The translations under genes were made by a program, and so were the position numbers. DNA of 22,218 nt from Ottowia sp. Lineage in GTDB: Bacteria; Pseudomonadota; Gammaproteobacteria; Burkholderiales; Burkholderiaceae_C. The DNA lies in NCBI GenBank assembly GCA_023228705.1, contig JALOAS010000055.1, forward strand, positions 1 to 22,218, given 5' to 3'. Positions 13,486 through 21,223 of the stretch are shown here, in pieces. Every line of letters begins with the position of its first letter. The first letter of the stretch is position 1. The notes below the pieces were generated by a model. The model was not told the origin of the DNA. It ran no database searches and saw nothing but the letters and a program-made list of their open reading frames with translations.

Positions 13486-14664
13486 TCAGATTGCGGGTTG
13501 CAGCGCGCGGCGCTGGCGCACGGCAAGCCAGACCAGCGCAGCGGCAAGCAGAGCCAGCGGCGGCAGCGACCCCACGTTGAGCCAGCCCCAGCCGCGCGTG
13601 GTCACCACCGCGCCGGACGCGAACGACGTGGCGGCCATGGTCACGAACATGCAGAAGTTGATCGCCGCCTGGGCCCGGTCGCGCTCTTCCGGGCGGTAAG
13701 CGCGCAGCGCCAGCGCCGTGCTGCCGGTAAAGAGGAAGTTCCAGCCCACGCCCAGCAAAAAGAGCGCGAGCAGAAACTGCTGGAAGCCCGCTCCGGACAG
13801 CGCAATGCCGACGCAGGCCAGGTTCAGCACGATGCCGGCGCCCATGATCTGCAACACGCCGAAGCGGCGGATCAGGTGTCCGGTGAAAAAGCCGGGAGCG
13901 TACATGCCAAACACGTGCCATTGCAGCACGGTGGCCACCGCGGCAAAGTCCAGTTCCAGGACCTGCATGGCCAGCGGCGTGGCCGCCATCAGCAGGTTCA
14001 TGACGCCGTAGCCTATGGCCGCGCCCAGCGTGGCAACGAGAAAGACGGGCTGGCGCATGATCTGCCCCAGGCGCCGGCCCCGCCCCGACTCGTGCGTTGT
14101 TTGCCTGGGTTGCGGGAACCGGATGAACGCCATCACGCCCATGGCCAGCAGCGCGACCAGCGCCAGCGTCAGGTATGCACCGACAAAGGGCGTGGGCAGG
14201 AGCGTGCGCGTCCAGTCGGCCAGGCGCGGGCCGACAACGCCGCCCAGGATGCCACCGGCCAGCACGATGGACACGGCTTTTTCATGCCAGTCTGGGTGCG
14301 TCAGCTCGGCTGCTGCAAAGCGGTAGAGCTGTCCGTTGGCGTAGTAGTAGCCTGCGACGACGGTGGCCAGCATGAGCAGACCGAAGCTGCGGCTCTGCGC
14401 TGCCCAGGCCGCCAGCAGCGCCGAGGCCAGCGCCACCGCCAGCCCGATCTGGAACGAGCCGCGCCGGCCCCAGCGTGTCTGCGTGCGCGCAACCAGCGGT
14501 GCTGCCAGTGCGCCGCCGACCACGTAGCCCATGATGGGCAGCGTGGCCATCCAGCTGTACGGCGCCAGCTGCAGCCCGACCAGCCCGTTGATGGCAATGA
14601 AGGTCACGTTGTTGACCAGGAACAGGCCCTGGCACAGCGTGAGCAGCAGCAAGTGGCGGTTCAT
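13486..14664 (-). CDS. Major facilitator superfamily transporter
   Basis: This 392-residue membrane protein has about 12 hydrophobic segments in two halves, with a polar central loop near residues 185-205 (PQPRQTTHESGRGRRLGQ). A cytoplasmic loop after the second helix, ARTQTRWGRRGSFQIG, resembles the MFS signature between helices 2 and 3. YRPEERDRAQAAINF sits before the late helices. The substrate cannot be inferred. The ATG at 14664 overlaps the rsmE stop as ATGA, so the two are translationally coupled and transcribed from upstream of rsmE. The gene converges on the DUF4148 terminator. Confidence 0.9.
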   Translation of the reverse strand: MNRHLLLLTLCQGLFLVNNVTFIAINGLVGLQLAPYSWMATLPIMGYVVGGALAAPLVARTQTRWGRRGSFQIGLAVALASALLAAWAAQSRSFGLLMLATVVAGYYYANGQLYRFAAAELTHPDWHEKAVSIVLAGGILGGVVGPRLADWTRTLLPTPFVGAYLTLALVALLAMGVMAFIRFPQPRQTTHESGRGRRLGQIMRQPVFLVATLGAAIGYGVMNLLMAATPLAMQVLELDFAAVATVLQWHVFGMYAPGFFTGHLIRRFGVLQIMGAGIVLNLACVGIALSGAGFQQFLLALFLLGVGWNFLFTGSTALALRAYRPEERDRAQAAINFCMFVTMAATSFASGAVVTTRGWGWLNVGSLPPLALLAAALVWLAVRQRRALQPAI

Positions 14665-15431
14665 GGACGGGTGGATGCTCCGGATGTTGCGTGGGCGCCG
14701 GGGTCTGCCAGAAGCAGCGCCGCCAGCACCGCCAGCGGGGCGGTTTCAGCGCGCAGGATGCGTGCGCCCAAACCAACGGGTGCAAACCGGCAGCCGACGG
14801 CTGCTGCGTGTTCCGCATCGGTCAGGCCCCCTTCGGGGCCGGACAGCACGGCGAGCCCGTTGCCGGCATGCAGCAGCCCGCTATGGTACGCCAAAGGCGC
14901 CGCGTCAGCGCTGGGCGACAGCAGCCAGCGGACCTGCGCCTCGTCGTGCTCCAGCTGCTGCAGATAATCGGGCCAGCGCAGCGCGGCGTCTATGCGCAGC
15001 AGCCGGTTGCGGCCGCACTGTTCGCAGGCGCGGGCGCTGATGGCGCGCCAGCGGTCCCGCCGCTTGCCGGCACGCGCCAGCGCCAGATTGCTGCGCGCGG
15101 TGTGGACGGGCGTCAGGCTGGCTGCGCCCAGCTCCGTGGCCTTTTCAACCAGCCAGTCCATGCGCTCTGGCGCAAACAGGCCCACCGCCAGATGGACCGG
15201 GCGCGCGGCTTCGCGCTCAACAGGCTCGTGCGCGTCCACCCTGACCCGGACTTCGCTGCGCCGCATTTGGACGATGCTGGCCTGCCACTGCCCGCCCCGC
15301 CCGTCAAACAGCGTGATCGCGTCGCCGGGCTGCAGCCGCAGCACCTGCACGTGGCGGGCCGGCCCCGGTGGCAGCGCCAGCTCGGCGCCGGCGGCCAGCG
15401 GCATTTCGACAAAGAAGCGGGGGACGTTCAT
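14661..15431 (-). CDS. rsmE: 16S rRNA (uracil(1498)-N(3))-methyltransferase
   Basis: This 256-residue SPOUT-class methyltransferase uses S-adenosylmethionine to methylate U1498 in the decoding region of 16S rRNA. The family start MNVPRFFVE, then LPPGPARHVQVLRLQPGD (PUA-like RNA-binding part) and MDWLVEKATELG lead to the knotted C-terminal domain with VLSGPEGGLTDAE and LGARILRAETAPLAVLAAL, which form the cofactor pocket. ATG 15431 is chosen over an in-frame TTG 12 bases upstream. It is divergent from the cysteine synthase gene with only 57 bases between the starts, which must hold both promoters. Confidence 0.95.
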   Translation of the reverse strand: MNVPRFFVEMPLAAGAELALPPGPARHVQVLRLQPGDAITLFDGRGGQWQASIVQMRRSEVRVRVDAHEPVEREAARPVHLAVGLFAPERMDWLVEKATELGAASLTPVHTARSNLALARAGKRRDRWRAISARACEQCGRNRLLRIDAALRWPDYLQQLEHDEAQVRWLLSPSADAAPLAYHSGLLHAGNGLAVLSGPEGGLTDAEHAAAVGCRFAPVGLGARILRAETAPLAVLAALLLADPGAHATSGASTRP

Positions 15432-15488
15432 GGCCGGGCGCAAAAAGCGTTATCGTAAGGGCTGTCCCCTGATGCGCGAGAGTTGTCC

Positions 15489-16505
15489 ATGCCCATACGT
15501 ACCGATTTTGCCGACGCCATCGGCCACACGCCCATGATCCGCCTGCGCCGGGCCAGCGAGGCCACCGGCTGCGAGATCCTGGGCAAGGCCGAATTCCTCA
15601 ACCCGGGCGGGTCGATCAAGGACCGCACGGCGCTGGGCCTGCTTGACGACGCGCAGCAAAAGGGGCTGCTGCAGCCGGGAACCACGCTGATCGAGGGCAC
15701 GGCCGGCAACACCGGCATCGGCCTGGCGCTGCTGGGCGCCAGCCGGGGTTTTCGCACCATCATCGTCATGCCCGACTCGCAGAGCCAGGAAAAGATAGAC
15801 GCGCTGCGCCTCACGGGCGCCGAGGTGCGGCTGGTGCCGCCGGCCAAGTTTGCCGACCCCGCGCATTATGTGCACCAGGCCGAGACATTGTGCGCGCAAA
15901 TGAACGCCGAGAAGCCGGGCAGCGCCTGGTTTGCCGGCCAGTTTGACAACGTGGCCAACCGCGCCATCCACGAGCGCATGACCGGGCCGGAAATCTGGGA
16001 CGATGTGGGCGGCAGGCTGGACGGCTTTGTCTGCTCGGCCGGCACCGGCGGCAGCCTGGCGGGCATCGCCACCGCGCTCAAGGCGCGCAACCCGGACGTC
16101 GTCACCGCGCTGGCCGATCCGGGCGGCTCGGCGCTGGCGCACTTCATCAACCACGGCGAGCTCAAGGCCGAGGGCAATTCGTTCACCGAGGGCATAGGCT
16201 CCAGCCGCATCACGCCCAACTTTGCCGATGCGCTGCTCGACCACGCCTGGTCCATTCCCGACACCGAATCGGTGCCGCTGCTGCACGAGCTGCTCTACCA
16301 CGAGGGCCTGTGCATGGGAGGCTCCACCGGCGTCAACATCGCGGGCGCGATCCGGCTGGCCAAGGTGCTGGGACCGGGGCACACCATCGTCACGCTGCTG
16401 GCCGACGGGGGCCAGCGCTACCAGCGCAAGCTGTACAACCCTGAATTCCTGCGCGACAAGGGCGTGCCCGTGCCCGACTGGCTGCAACGCGCGTTTCCGG
16501 ATTGA
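15489..16505 (+). CDS. PLP-dependent cysteine synthase family protein
   Basis: This 338-residue fold-type II PLP enzyme is likely to form cysteine from O-acetylserine and sulfide. The cofactor lysine is Lys44 in NPGGSIKDR. The substrate loop is EGTAGNTGIGLALLG, the phosphate cup is CSAGTGGSLAGI, and GGSTGVNIAGA is near the C-terminus. Classical CysK has a TSGNTG loop, so TAGNTG and GGSTGVN place this in a divergent cysteine-synthase subgroup; a beta-elimination (desulfhydrase-like) role is possible. ATG 15489 follows GAGAG at a short distance. Divergent rsmE lies upstream; a short gap leads to the small membrane protein gene. Confidence 0.88.
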   Translation: MPIRTDFADAIGHTPMIRLRRASEATGCEILGKAEFLNPGGSIKDRTALGLLDDAQQKGLLQPGTTLIEGTAGNTGIGLALLGASRGFRTIIVMPDSQSQEKIDALRLTGAEVRLVPPAKFADPAHYVHQAETLCAQMNAEKPGSAWFAGQFDNVANRAIHERMTGPEIWDDVGGRLDGFVCSAGTGGSLAGIATALKARNPDVVTALADPGGSALAHFINHGELKAEGNSFTEGIGSSRITPNFADALLDHAWSIPDTESVPLLHELLYHEGLCMGGSTGVNIAGAIRLAKVLGPGHTIVTLLADGGQRYQRKLYNPEFLRDKGVPVPDWLQRAFPD

Positions 16506-16603
16506 CCTGCGCCGCCCGGCATGGCATGCACCTGCGGCTGCTCGGCATTGGCCGCAGCCGGTAGAATGGCGGCAGGAAACCTGTGCACGGAAGGAGAGTT
16601 GCA

Positions 16604-16765
16604 ATGGCCGAGAGCGATGTGACCTGGGAAGAAGACCACGCGCGTGGCGACGACGATGGCATCGTCCGGTCCACCCGGCTGATCCCGTGGCTGGTTCCAT
16701 TGTGCGGTGCGGCCATGATCTTCTGCCTGGCGCTGGTCGCCGTGTTCTTTGGCGCGCCCAACTGA
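16604..16765 (+). CDS. Small single-pass membrane protein (53 residues), unknown function
   Basis: The ATG at 16604 is preceded by AAGGAGAG seven bases away, one of the best ribosome binding sites in the window. The N-terminal half is acidic (AESDVTWEEDHARGDDDG); then VRSTRLIPW leads into one membrane helix, LVPLCGAAMIFCLALVAVFF, at residues about 31-50. Arg/Arg on the N-side of the helix suggests a cytoplasmic N-terminus. A possible -10, TAGAAT, is at 16562-16567. It sits 112 bases before prpB. I do not recognise a family. Confidence 0.75.
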   Translation: MAESDVTWEEDHARGDDDGIVRSTRLIPWLVPLCGAAMIFCLALVAVFFGAPN

Positions 16766-16798
16766 TCATGATTGCGCCGCTTGCTGGCTGCCTGAAGC

Positions 16799-16827
16799 GC
16801 GGCAGCGCGCCTTGCGCACGCTGCCGC
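16799..16827. other. Inverted repeat upstream of prpB
   Basis: GCGGCAGCG (16799-16807) is exactly complementary to CGCTGCCGC (16819-16827), with an 11-base loop, 50 bases before the prpB ATG. There is no T-tract. It may be an operator or leader hairpin, or a chance dyad in GC-rich DNA. Confidence 0.35.
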
Positions 16828-16877
16828 CGCATGAGCTGGCGCGGCACCTGTTCCTTCCAACCCGATAGTTGCCCATC

Positions 16878-17777
16878 ATGACCCGTCCTGCCTCTGCCGG
16901 CGCGCTGTTGCGCCAGGCGCTTGCCGAAGAAACCCCCCTGCAAGTCATCGGCGCCATCAACGCCAACCACGCGCTGCTGGCCAAGCGTGCCGGTTTTCGG
17001 GCGATCTACGTCTCTGGCGGCGGCGTCGCGGCCGGGTCGCTGGGGATGCCGGACCTGGGAATCAACACCCTGGACGACGTGCTCACCGACGTGCGCCGCA
17101 TCACCGATGTCTGCGACCTGCCGCTGCTGGTCGACATAGACACCGGCTTTGGGCCCTCGGCGTTCAACATCGCGCGCACCATCAAGTCGCTTGTCAAGTT
17201 TGGCGCGGCGGGCTGCCACATCGAAGACCAGGTGGGCGCCAAGCGCTGCGGCCACCGGCCCGGCAAGGAGATCGTGTCTACCGCCGAGATGGCCGACCGC
17301 GTCAAGGCCGCCGTCGACGCGCGCACCGACAGCGACTTCTTCATCATTGCACGCACCGACGCCATTGCCGTGCAGGGTGTTGACGCGGCGTTTGAGCGCG
17401 CGCAGGCCTGTGTTGCGGCCGGCGCCGACGCCATCTTTGCCGAGGCCTCGTACGACCTGGAAACCTACGCGCGCTTCAGCCAGGAGCTGTCCGTGCCCGT
17501 CCTGGCCAACATCACCGAGTTCGGCCAGACGCCGCTGTTCACCGTTGACGAGCTGCGCGGCGCTGGCGTGGGCATCGTGCTCTACCCGCTGTCGGCGTTC
17601 CGCGCCATGAACAAGGCGGCCGAGACCGTGTACCAGGCAATACGCCGCGACGGGCACCAGAAGAACGTGCTCGAGCTGATGCAGACGCGCGACGAACTCT
17701 ACGACCGCATTGGCTACCACAGCTACGAGCAGCAGCTGGACACGCTGTTTGCACAAAATCGGGACCAGCCCTCCTGA
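16878..17777 (+). CDS. prpB: Methylisocitrate lyase
   Basis: This 299-residue enzyme of the isocitrate lyase/PEP mutase superfamily cleaves 2-methylisocitrate to pyruvate and succinate, the last step of the methylcitrate route for propionyl-CoA. Clear family features are GAINANHALLAKRAGFRAIY, VSGGGVAAGSLGMPDLGI, LLVDIDTGFG (metal-binding Asp) and the catalytic loop AKRCGHRPGKE with the Cys at residue 124, plus NITEFGQTPLF. ATG 16878 is favoured over an in-frame TTG at 16869; no strong Shine-Dalgarno is visible. prpC follows after 55 bases and prpD further on. No prpR-type regulator is in the window. Confidence 0.96.
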   Translation: MTRPASAGALLRQALAEETPLQVIGAINANHALLAKRAGFRAIYVSGGGVAAGSLGMPDLGINTLDDVLTDVRRITDVCDLPLLVDIDTGFGPSAFNIARTIKSLVKFGAAGCHIEDQVGAKRCGHRPGKEIVSTAEMADRVKAAVDARTDSDFFIIARTDAIAVQGVDAAFERAQACVAAGADAIFAEASYDLETYARFSQELSVPVLANITEFGQTPLFTVDELRGAGVGIVLYPLSAFRAMNKAAETVYQAIRRDGHQKNVLELMQTRDELYDRIGYHSYEQQLDTLFAQNRDQPS

Positions 17778-17832
17778 CCTCACCCGGCCCGGGTCCCCGT
17801 TCAATCCACAAGGAAGACAAGGAAGCGCATCG

Positions 17833-19038
17833 ATGGCAACACGTACCGCGAAGAATACCGTTGCAAAAACGGCTGCAGGCAACAAGGCGCCGGGCGACAA
17901 GCCCGCATTCAAGCCCAAGAAGTCGGTGGCCCTGTCGGGCGTGGCAGCCGGCAACACGGCGCTGTGCACCGTGGGCCGCAGCGGCAACGACCTGCACTAC
18001 CGCGGCTACGACATCCTGGACTTTGCCGAGATCGCCGAATTCGAGGAAATTGCCCACCTTCTCATCCACGGCAAGCTGCCCACGCAGGCTGAGCTGACCG
18101 CTTACAAGGACAAGCTGCGGCGCCTGCGCAGCCTGCCGCTGCAGGTGCAGACCGTGCTCGAGTGCCTGCCCGCGGCCAGCCATCCCATGGACGTCATGCG
18201 CACCGCGGTCTCGGCGCTGGGCTGCGTGCTGCCCGAGCGCGACGACCACAACCCCCCCGGCGCGCGCGACATTGCCGACCGGCTCCTGGCCAGCCTGGGC
18301 TCTGCGCTGCTGTACTGGTACCACTACAGCCACAGCGGCCGGGTCGTGGACGTTGAAACCGACGACGACAGCGTGGGCGGCCACTTCCTGCACCTGCTGC
18401 ACGGCCGCGAGCCGTCCGCAGAGTGGGTGCGCGCCATGCACACCTCGCTCATCCTCTACGCCGAGCACGAGTTCAACGCGTCCACGTTCACCAGCCGCGT
18501 CGTGGCCGGCACCGGCTCGGACATGTATTCGGCCATCACCGGTGCCATCGGTGCGCTGCGCGGTCCCAAGCACGGCGGCGCCAATGAGGTCGCGTTTGAG
18601 ATCCAGAGCCGCTACGACAACCCCGACGCGGCAGAAGAAGACATACGCCAGCGCGTGGCCAACAAGGAAATCGTCATTGGTTTTGGCCACCCGGTCTACA
18701 CCATCGCCGACCCGCGCAACGAAGTCATCAAGAAAGTGGCCAGGGGGCTGTCCAAGTCCGCCGGCTCCATGAAGATGTACCAGATCGCCGAGCGCATTGA
18801 ATCGGTCATGTGGGACGCCAAGAAGATGTTCCCCAACCTGGACTGGTTTTCTGCCGTCTCCTACCACATGATGGGCGTGCCCATGGCCATGTTCACGCCG
18901 CTCTTTGTCATGGCGCGATCGGCGGGCTGGTCGGCGCACATCCTGGAGCAGCGGCAGGACGGCAAGATCATCCGGCCCACGGCCAATTACGTGGGCCCGG
19001 AGAACCTCAAGTACGTCCCGATTTCCAAGCGCAAGTAA
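17833..19038 (+). CDS. prpC: 2-methylcitrate synthase
   Basis: This 401-residue citrate-synthase-family enzyme condenses propionyl-CoA with oxaloacetate. ATG 17833 follows AAGGAAG. Residues 1-30 are a lysine/alanine-rich extension (TRTAKNTVAKTAAGNK) before KKSVALSGVAAGNTALCTVG, which starts the conserved fold; E. coli PrpC (389) is slightly shorter. Catalytic residues are visible as His247 in RGPKHGGANEVAF, His286 in IGFGHPVYT and Asp337 in NLDWFSAVSYH. IADPRNEVIKK and the C-terminal RPTANYVGP region are typical of PrpC rather than GltA. It lies between prpB and prpD. Confidence 0.95.
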   Translation: MATRTAKNTVAKTAAGNKAPGDKPAFKPKKSVALSGVAAGNTALCTVGRSGNDLHYRGYDILDFAEIAEFEEIAHLLIHGKLPTQAELTAYKDKLRRLRSLPLQVQTVLECLPAASHPMDVMRTAVSALGCVLPERDDHNPPGARDIADRLLASLGSALLYWYHYSHSGRVVDVETDDDSVGGHFLHLLHGREPSAEWVRAMHTSLILYAEHEFNASTFTSRVVAGTGSDMYSAITGAIGALRGPKHGGANEVAFEIQSRYDNPDAAEEDIRQRVANKEIVIGFGHPVYTIADPRNEVIKKVARGLSKSAGSMKMYQIAERIESVMWDAKKMFPNLDWFSAVSYHMMGVPMAMFTPLFVMARSAGWSAHILEQRQDGKIIRPTANYVGPENLKYVPISKRK

Positions 19039-19183
19039 ACAGGGTCCCGCTGCAGACCCGCCCGCGATGCCACCGCACCCCTGCGGGGGAGGTGACGGCT
19101 GCGGCCGGCCAGACAGCAGGGCCCAGGGGTGGTTCCGACGCCCCGACGACATCACGCGCCACCATCGCGCGCGGCGTGTGCAT

Positions 19184-19233
19184 GACGGTGCGGTTGCCGC
19201 ACGTCCAAGGCGCGCGTGCCTTCTTGTTTTTTG
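19184..19233 (+). terminator. Two hairpins and a U-tract directly before prpD (possible attenuator)
   Basis: GTGCGG/CCGCAC (19188-19193 and 19197-19202) forms a tight hairpin, extended by GAC/GTC around one bulged base. A second, AAGGCG/TGCCTT (19207-19212 and 19217-19222), is followed by CTTGTTTTTTG ending 8 bases before the prpD ATG. This resembles a weak intrinsic terminator inside the prpC-prpD gap (19039-19240). Confidence 0.45.
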
Positions 19234-19240
19234 TTGAACC

Positions 19241-20692
19241 ATGTCCAATACCATCTCCAACGTCCGCCCCGATCCCGACAAGGTCCTGGTTGACATCGTC
19301 GACTACGTCTATGACTATCAGATAGACAGCCAGCTTGCGCTGGAAACAGCGCGCAGCTGCCTCATCGATACGCTGGGCTGCGGCCTGGAGGCGCTGGAAT
19401 ACCCGGCCTGCCGCAAGCTGCTGGGCCCGGTGGTCCACGGCACCGTGGTGCCGGGTGGCGCCAAGGTGCCCGGCACGCAGTTCCAGCTCGACCCGGTGCA
19501 GGCCGCGTTCAACATCGGCGCCATGATCCGCTGGCTGGACTTCAACGACACCTGGCTGGCCGCCGAGTGGGGCCACCCGTCGGACAACCTGGGTGGCATC
19601 CTGGCCGTGGCCGACTGGCTCTCGCGCAGCGCGGTGGCCGCCGGCAAGCAGCCGCTGACCATGCGCGCCGTGCTCGAGGCCATGATCAAGGCGCACGAAA
19701 TCCAGGGCTGCATCGCGCTGGAGAACTCGTTCAACAAGGTCGGGCTGGACCACGTCATCCTGGTCAAGGTCGCGTCCACCGCCGTGGTCTCGCAAATGCT
19801 GGGCCTGTCGCGCGATGAGGCGATCAACGCGCTGTCGCTGGCCTGGGTAGATGGCCAGAGCCTGCGCACGTACCGCCACGCGCCCAACACCGGCAGCCGC
19901 AAGAGCTGGGCCGCGGGCGACGCCACCAGCCGCGCCGTGCGCCTGGCGCTGATCGCCAAGACCGGCGAGATGGGCTACCCCTCGGTGCTCACGGCCAAGA
20001 CCTGGGGCTTCTACGACGTCTCCTTTAAGGGCCAGGAATTCAAGTTCCAGCGCCCCTACGGCACGTATGTGATGGAAAACGTGCTGTTCAAGATTTCGTT
20101 CCCGGCCGAGTTCCACTCGCAAACCGCGGTCGAGGTGGCGATGCAGATCCACGACAAGCTGAAAAAGCTGGGCAAGACCGACGCCGACATCAAGAAGATC
20201 ACCATCCGCACGCATGAGGCCTGCATCCGCATCATCGACAAGAAGGGCCCGCTGCACAACCCGGCCGACCGCGACCACGCCATCCAGTACATGGTGGCCG
20301 TGCCCATCATCTTTGGCCGCCTGACCGCGGCCGACTATGAGGACGCCGTGGCATCCGATCCGCGCATAGACGTGCTGCGCGACAAGATGGTCTGCGTGGA
20401 AGACCCGCAGTTCACAAAGGACTACCACGACCCGGAGAAGCGGTCCATCGCCAACGCGCTCACCGTGGAGTTCAACGACGGCAGCAAGCTGGACGAGATC
20501 GTCTGCGAATACCCGGTGGGCCACAAGCGTCGCCGCGACGAGGGCATCCCGCTGCTGGAAGACAAGTTCCGCATCAACCTGGCGCGCCAGTTCCCCGAGC
20601 GCCAGCAAAAGCGCATCCTGGACGTGTCGCTGGACCAGGCCGCGCTGGAGGCCATGCCGGTCAACGAGTACGTGGACCTGTACGTGATCTGA
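19241..20692 (+). CDS. prpD: 2-methylcitrate dehydratase
   Basis: At 483 residues it has the same length as E. coli PrpD and belongs to the MmgE/PrpD family. It dehydrates 2-methylcitrate to 2-methyl-cis-aconitate in the methylcitrate cycle and needs no iron-sulfur cluster. Family landmarks include SCLIDTLGCGLEAL near residue 40, MIRWLDFNDTWLAAEWGHPS near 90, KAHEIQGCIALENSFN, ALSLAWVDGQSLRTYRHAPN, SWAAGDATSRAVRLALIA and FPAEFHSQTAVE. ATG 19241 is forced: a stop codon lies two codons upstream in frame. No Shine-Dalgarno is present; the preceding bases are a T-tract then TTGAACC. It is third in prpB-prpC-prpD, ending at a strong terminator. Confidence 0.96.
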   Translation: MSNTISNVRPDPDKVLVDIVDYVYDYQIDSQLALETARSCLIDTLGCGLEALEYPACRKLLGPVVHGTVVPGGAKVPGTQFQLDPVQAAFNIGAMIRWLDFNDTWLAAEWGHPSDNLGGILAVADWLSRSAVAAGKQPLTMRAVLEAMIKAHEIQGCIALENSFNKVGLDHVILVKVASTAVVSQMLGLSRDEAINALSLAWVDGQSLRTYRHAPNTGSRKSWAAGDATSRAVRLALIAKTGEMGYPSVLTAKTWGFYDVSFKGQEFKFQRPYGTYVMENVLFKISFPAEFHSQTAVEVAMQIHDKLKKLGKTDADIKKITIRTHEACIRIIDKKGPLHNPADRDHAIQYMVAVPIIFGRLTAADYEDAVASDPRIDVLRDKMVCVEDPQFTKDYHDPEKRSIANALTVEFNDGSKLDEIVCEYPVGHKRRRDEGIPLLEDKFRINLARQFPERQQKRILDVSLDQAALEAMPVNEYVDLYVI

Positions 20693-20710
20693 CCGCTGGT
20701 CCCCAAGCTC

Positions 20711-20740
20711 AAAAAAACCGGCACGCGTTGCCGGTTTTTT
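20711..20740. terminator. Bidirectional Rho-independent terminator after prpD
   Basis: An A7 tract, CCGGCA (20718-20723), loop CGCGT, TGCCGG (20729-20734) and T6 (20735-20740) form a symmetrical hairpin. It lies 18 bases after the prpD stop and closes the prp operon. Confidence 0.95.
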
Positions 20741-20784
20741 CATGCGCGTGACGCAACCAGTGGGCGCAGGCATGGCGAACTCGC

Positions 20785-20870
20785 TACAAAACGTAACCAA
20801 TGGCAGGTGGAGCCGCTCCGCGTTTCTTCCTTGCAGACCAAGTTCGCTGCAGCGCCTGGTTTGGCCAAAG
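20785..20870 (-). repeat. NQALQRT-type dispersed intergenic element, weakly attC-like
   Basis: Read on the minus strand, this segment translates to WPNQALQRTWSARKKRG, a peptide string I recall seeing as a spurious translation of an intergenic repeat in many bacteria. Its ends are inverted: AACCA at 20795-20799 and TGGTT at 20857-20861. GCCAAAC (minus strand) and GTTACGT each differ by one base from integron attC core sites RYYYAAC and GTTRRRY. Only one copy is in the window. Confidence 0.45.
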
Positions 20871-21020
20871 CGCCGCGCAACTTCGCAAAAATGACGTCAA
20901 GAAACGCCAAAACCCATCAAATCCGCGTGAAGGGCGGCGGGCTGCAGTAGTCTCCGGGCTTGTGCCCGACCCGCAGCCGGGACGGATCCGGTCGATTCCG
21001 GCTAGGTCGTGTTCGAATCG

Positions 21021-21049
21021 TGCGACAAAAAGCGTAAGAATATGTCGCA
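21021..21049 (+). promoter_or_regulatory. Inverted repeat TGCGACA-N15-TGTCGCA upstream of the DUF11 gene
   Basis: TGCGACA (21021-21027) and TGTCGCA (21043-21049) are perfect inverted copies with centres 22 bp apart, two helical turns. The right arm lies where a -35 would fall for the -10-like TACAAT at 21066-21071, so it may bind a regulator of the downstream gene. Confidence 0.45.
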
Positions 21050-21223
21050 ACTGTTGCGCGTCGGCTACAATGCGGCCGCGCAGCGCGGAGTCGCTGCAGC
21101 AAGCAGGGGCATGGTGAATGCGTGTTCTCGGGCCCCATGCACCGCCGGACCGGCTTGCACTGCGATGCACATCGCGCAGGCGCCGGGCCGCATGCTTACG
21201 GACACACGACGGAGTTCACCCGG

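Larger units (their letters stand above)
20741..21223. other. Gene-free region upstream of the DUF11 gene
   Basis: No credible coding sequence is seen. It contains an NQALQRT-type intergenic element (20785-20870), an inverted repeat (21021-21049) and a possible -10 TACAAT (21066-21071) without a good -35. The leader from there to the start codon is about 150 bases. Confidence 0.55.

Noticed and set aside
13366..14967. Plus-strand open frame of 533 codons opposite the MFS and rsmE genes
   Set aside because: It starts inside the DUF4148 terminator region and is antisense to two clear genes; Gln/Arg-rich shadow.
16766..16868. Frame reading LPEARQRALRTLPPHELARHLFLPTR before prpB (written here as LPEARQ...LFLPTR) as a gene remnant
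   Set aside because: It looks protein-like by eye but has no start codon in frame and ends before prpB, so there is no way to support it as a gene.
15450..17987. Very long minus-strand open frame (845 codons) across the cysteine synthase and prpB genes
   Set aside because: It is antisense to two well-recognised enzymes, is rich in Arg/Ala/Gly/His with no family features, and is a normal side effect of high GC content.
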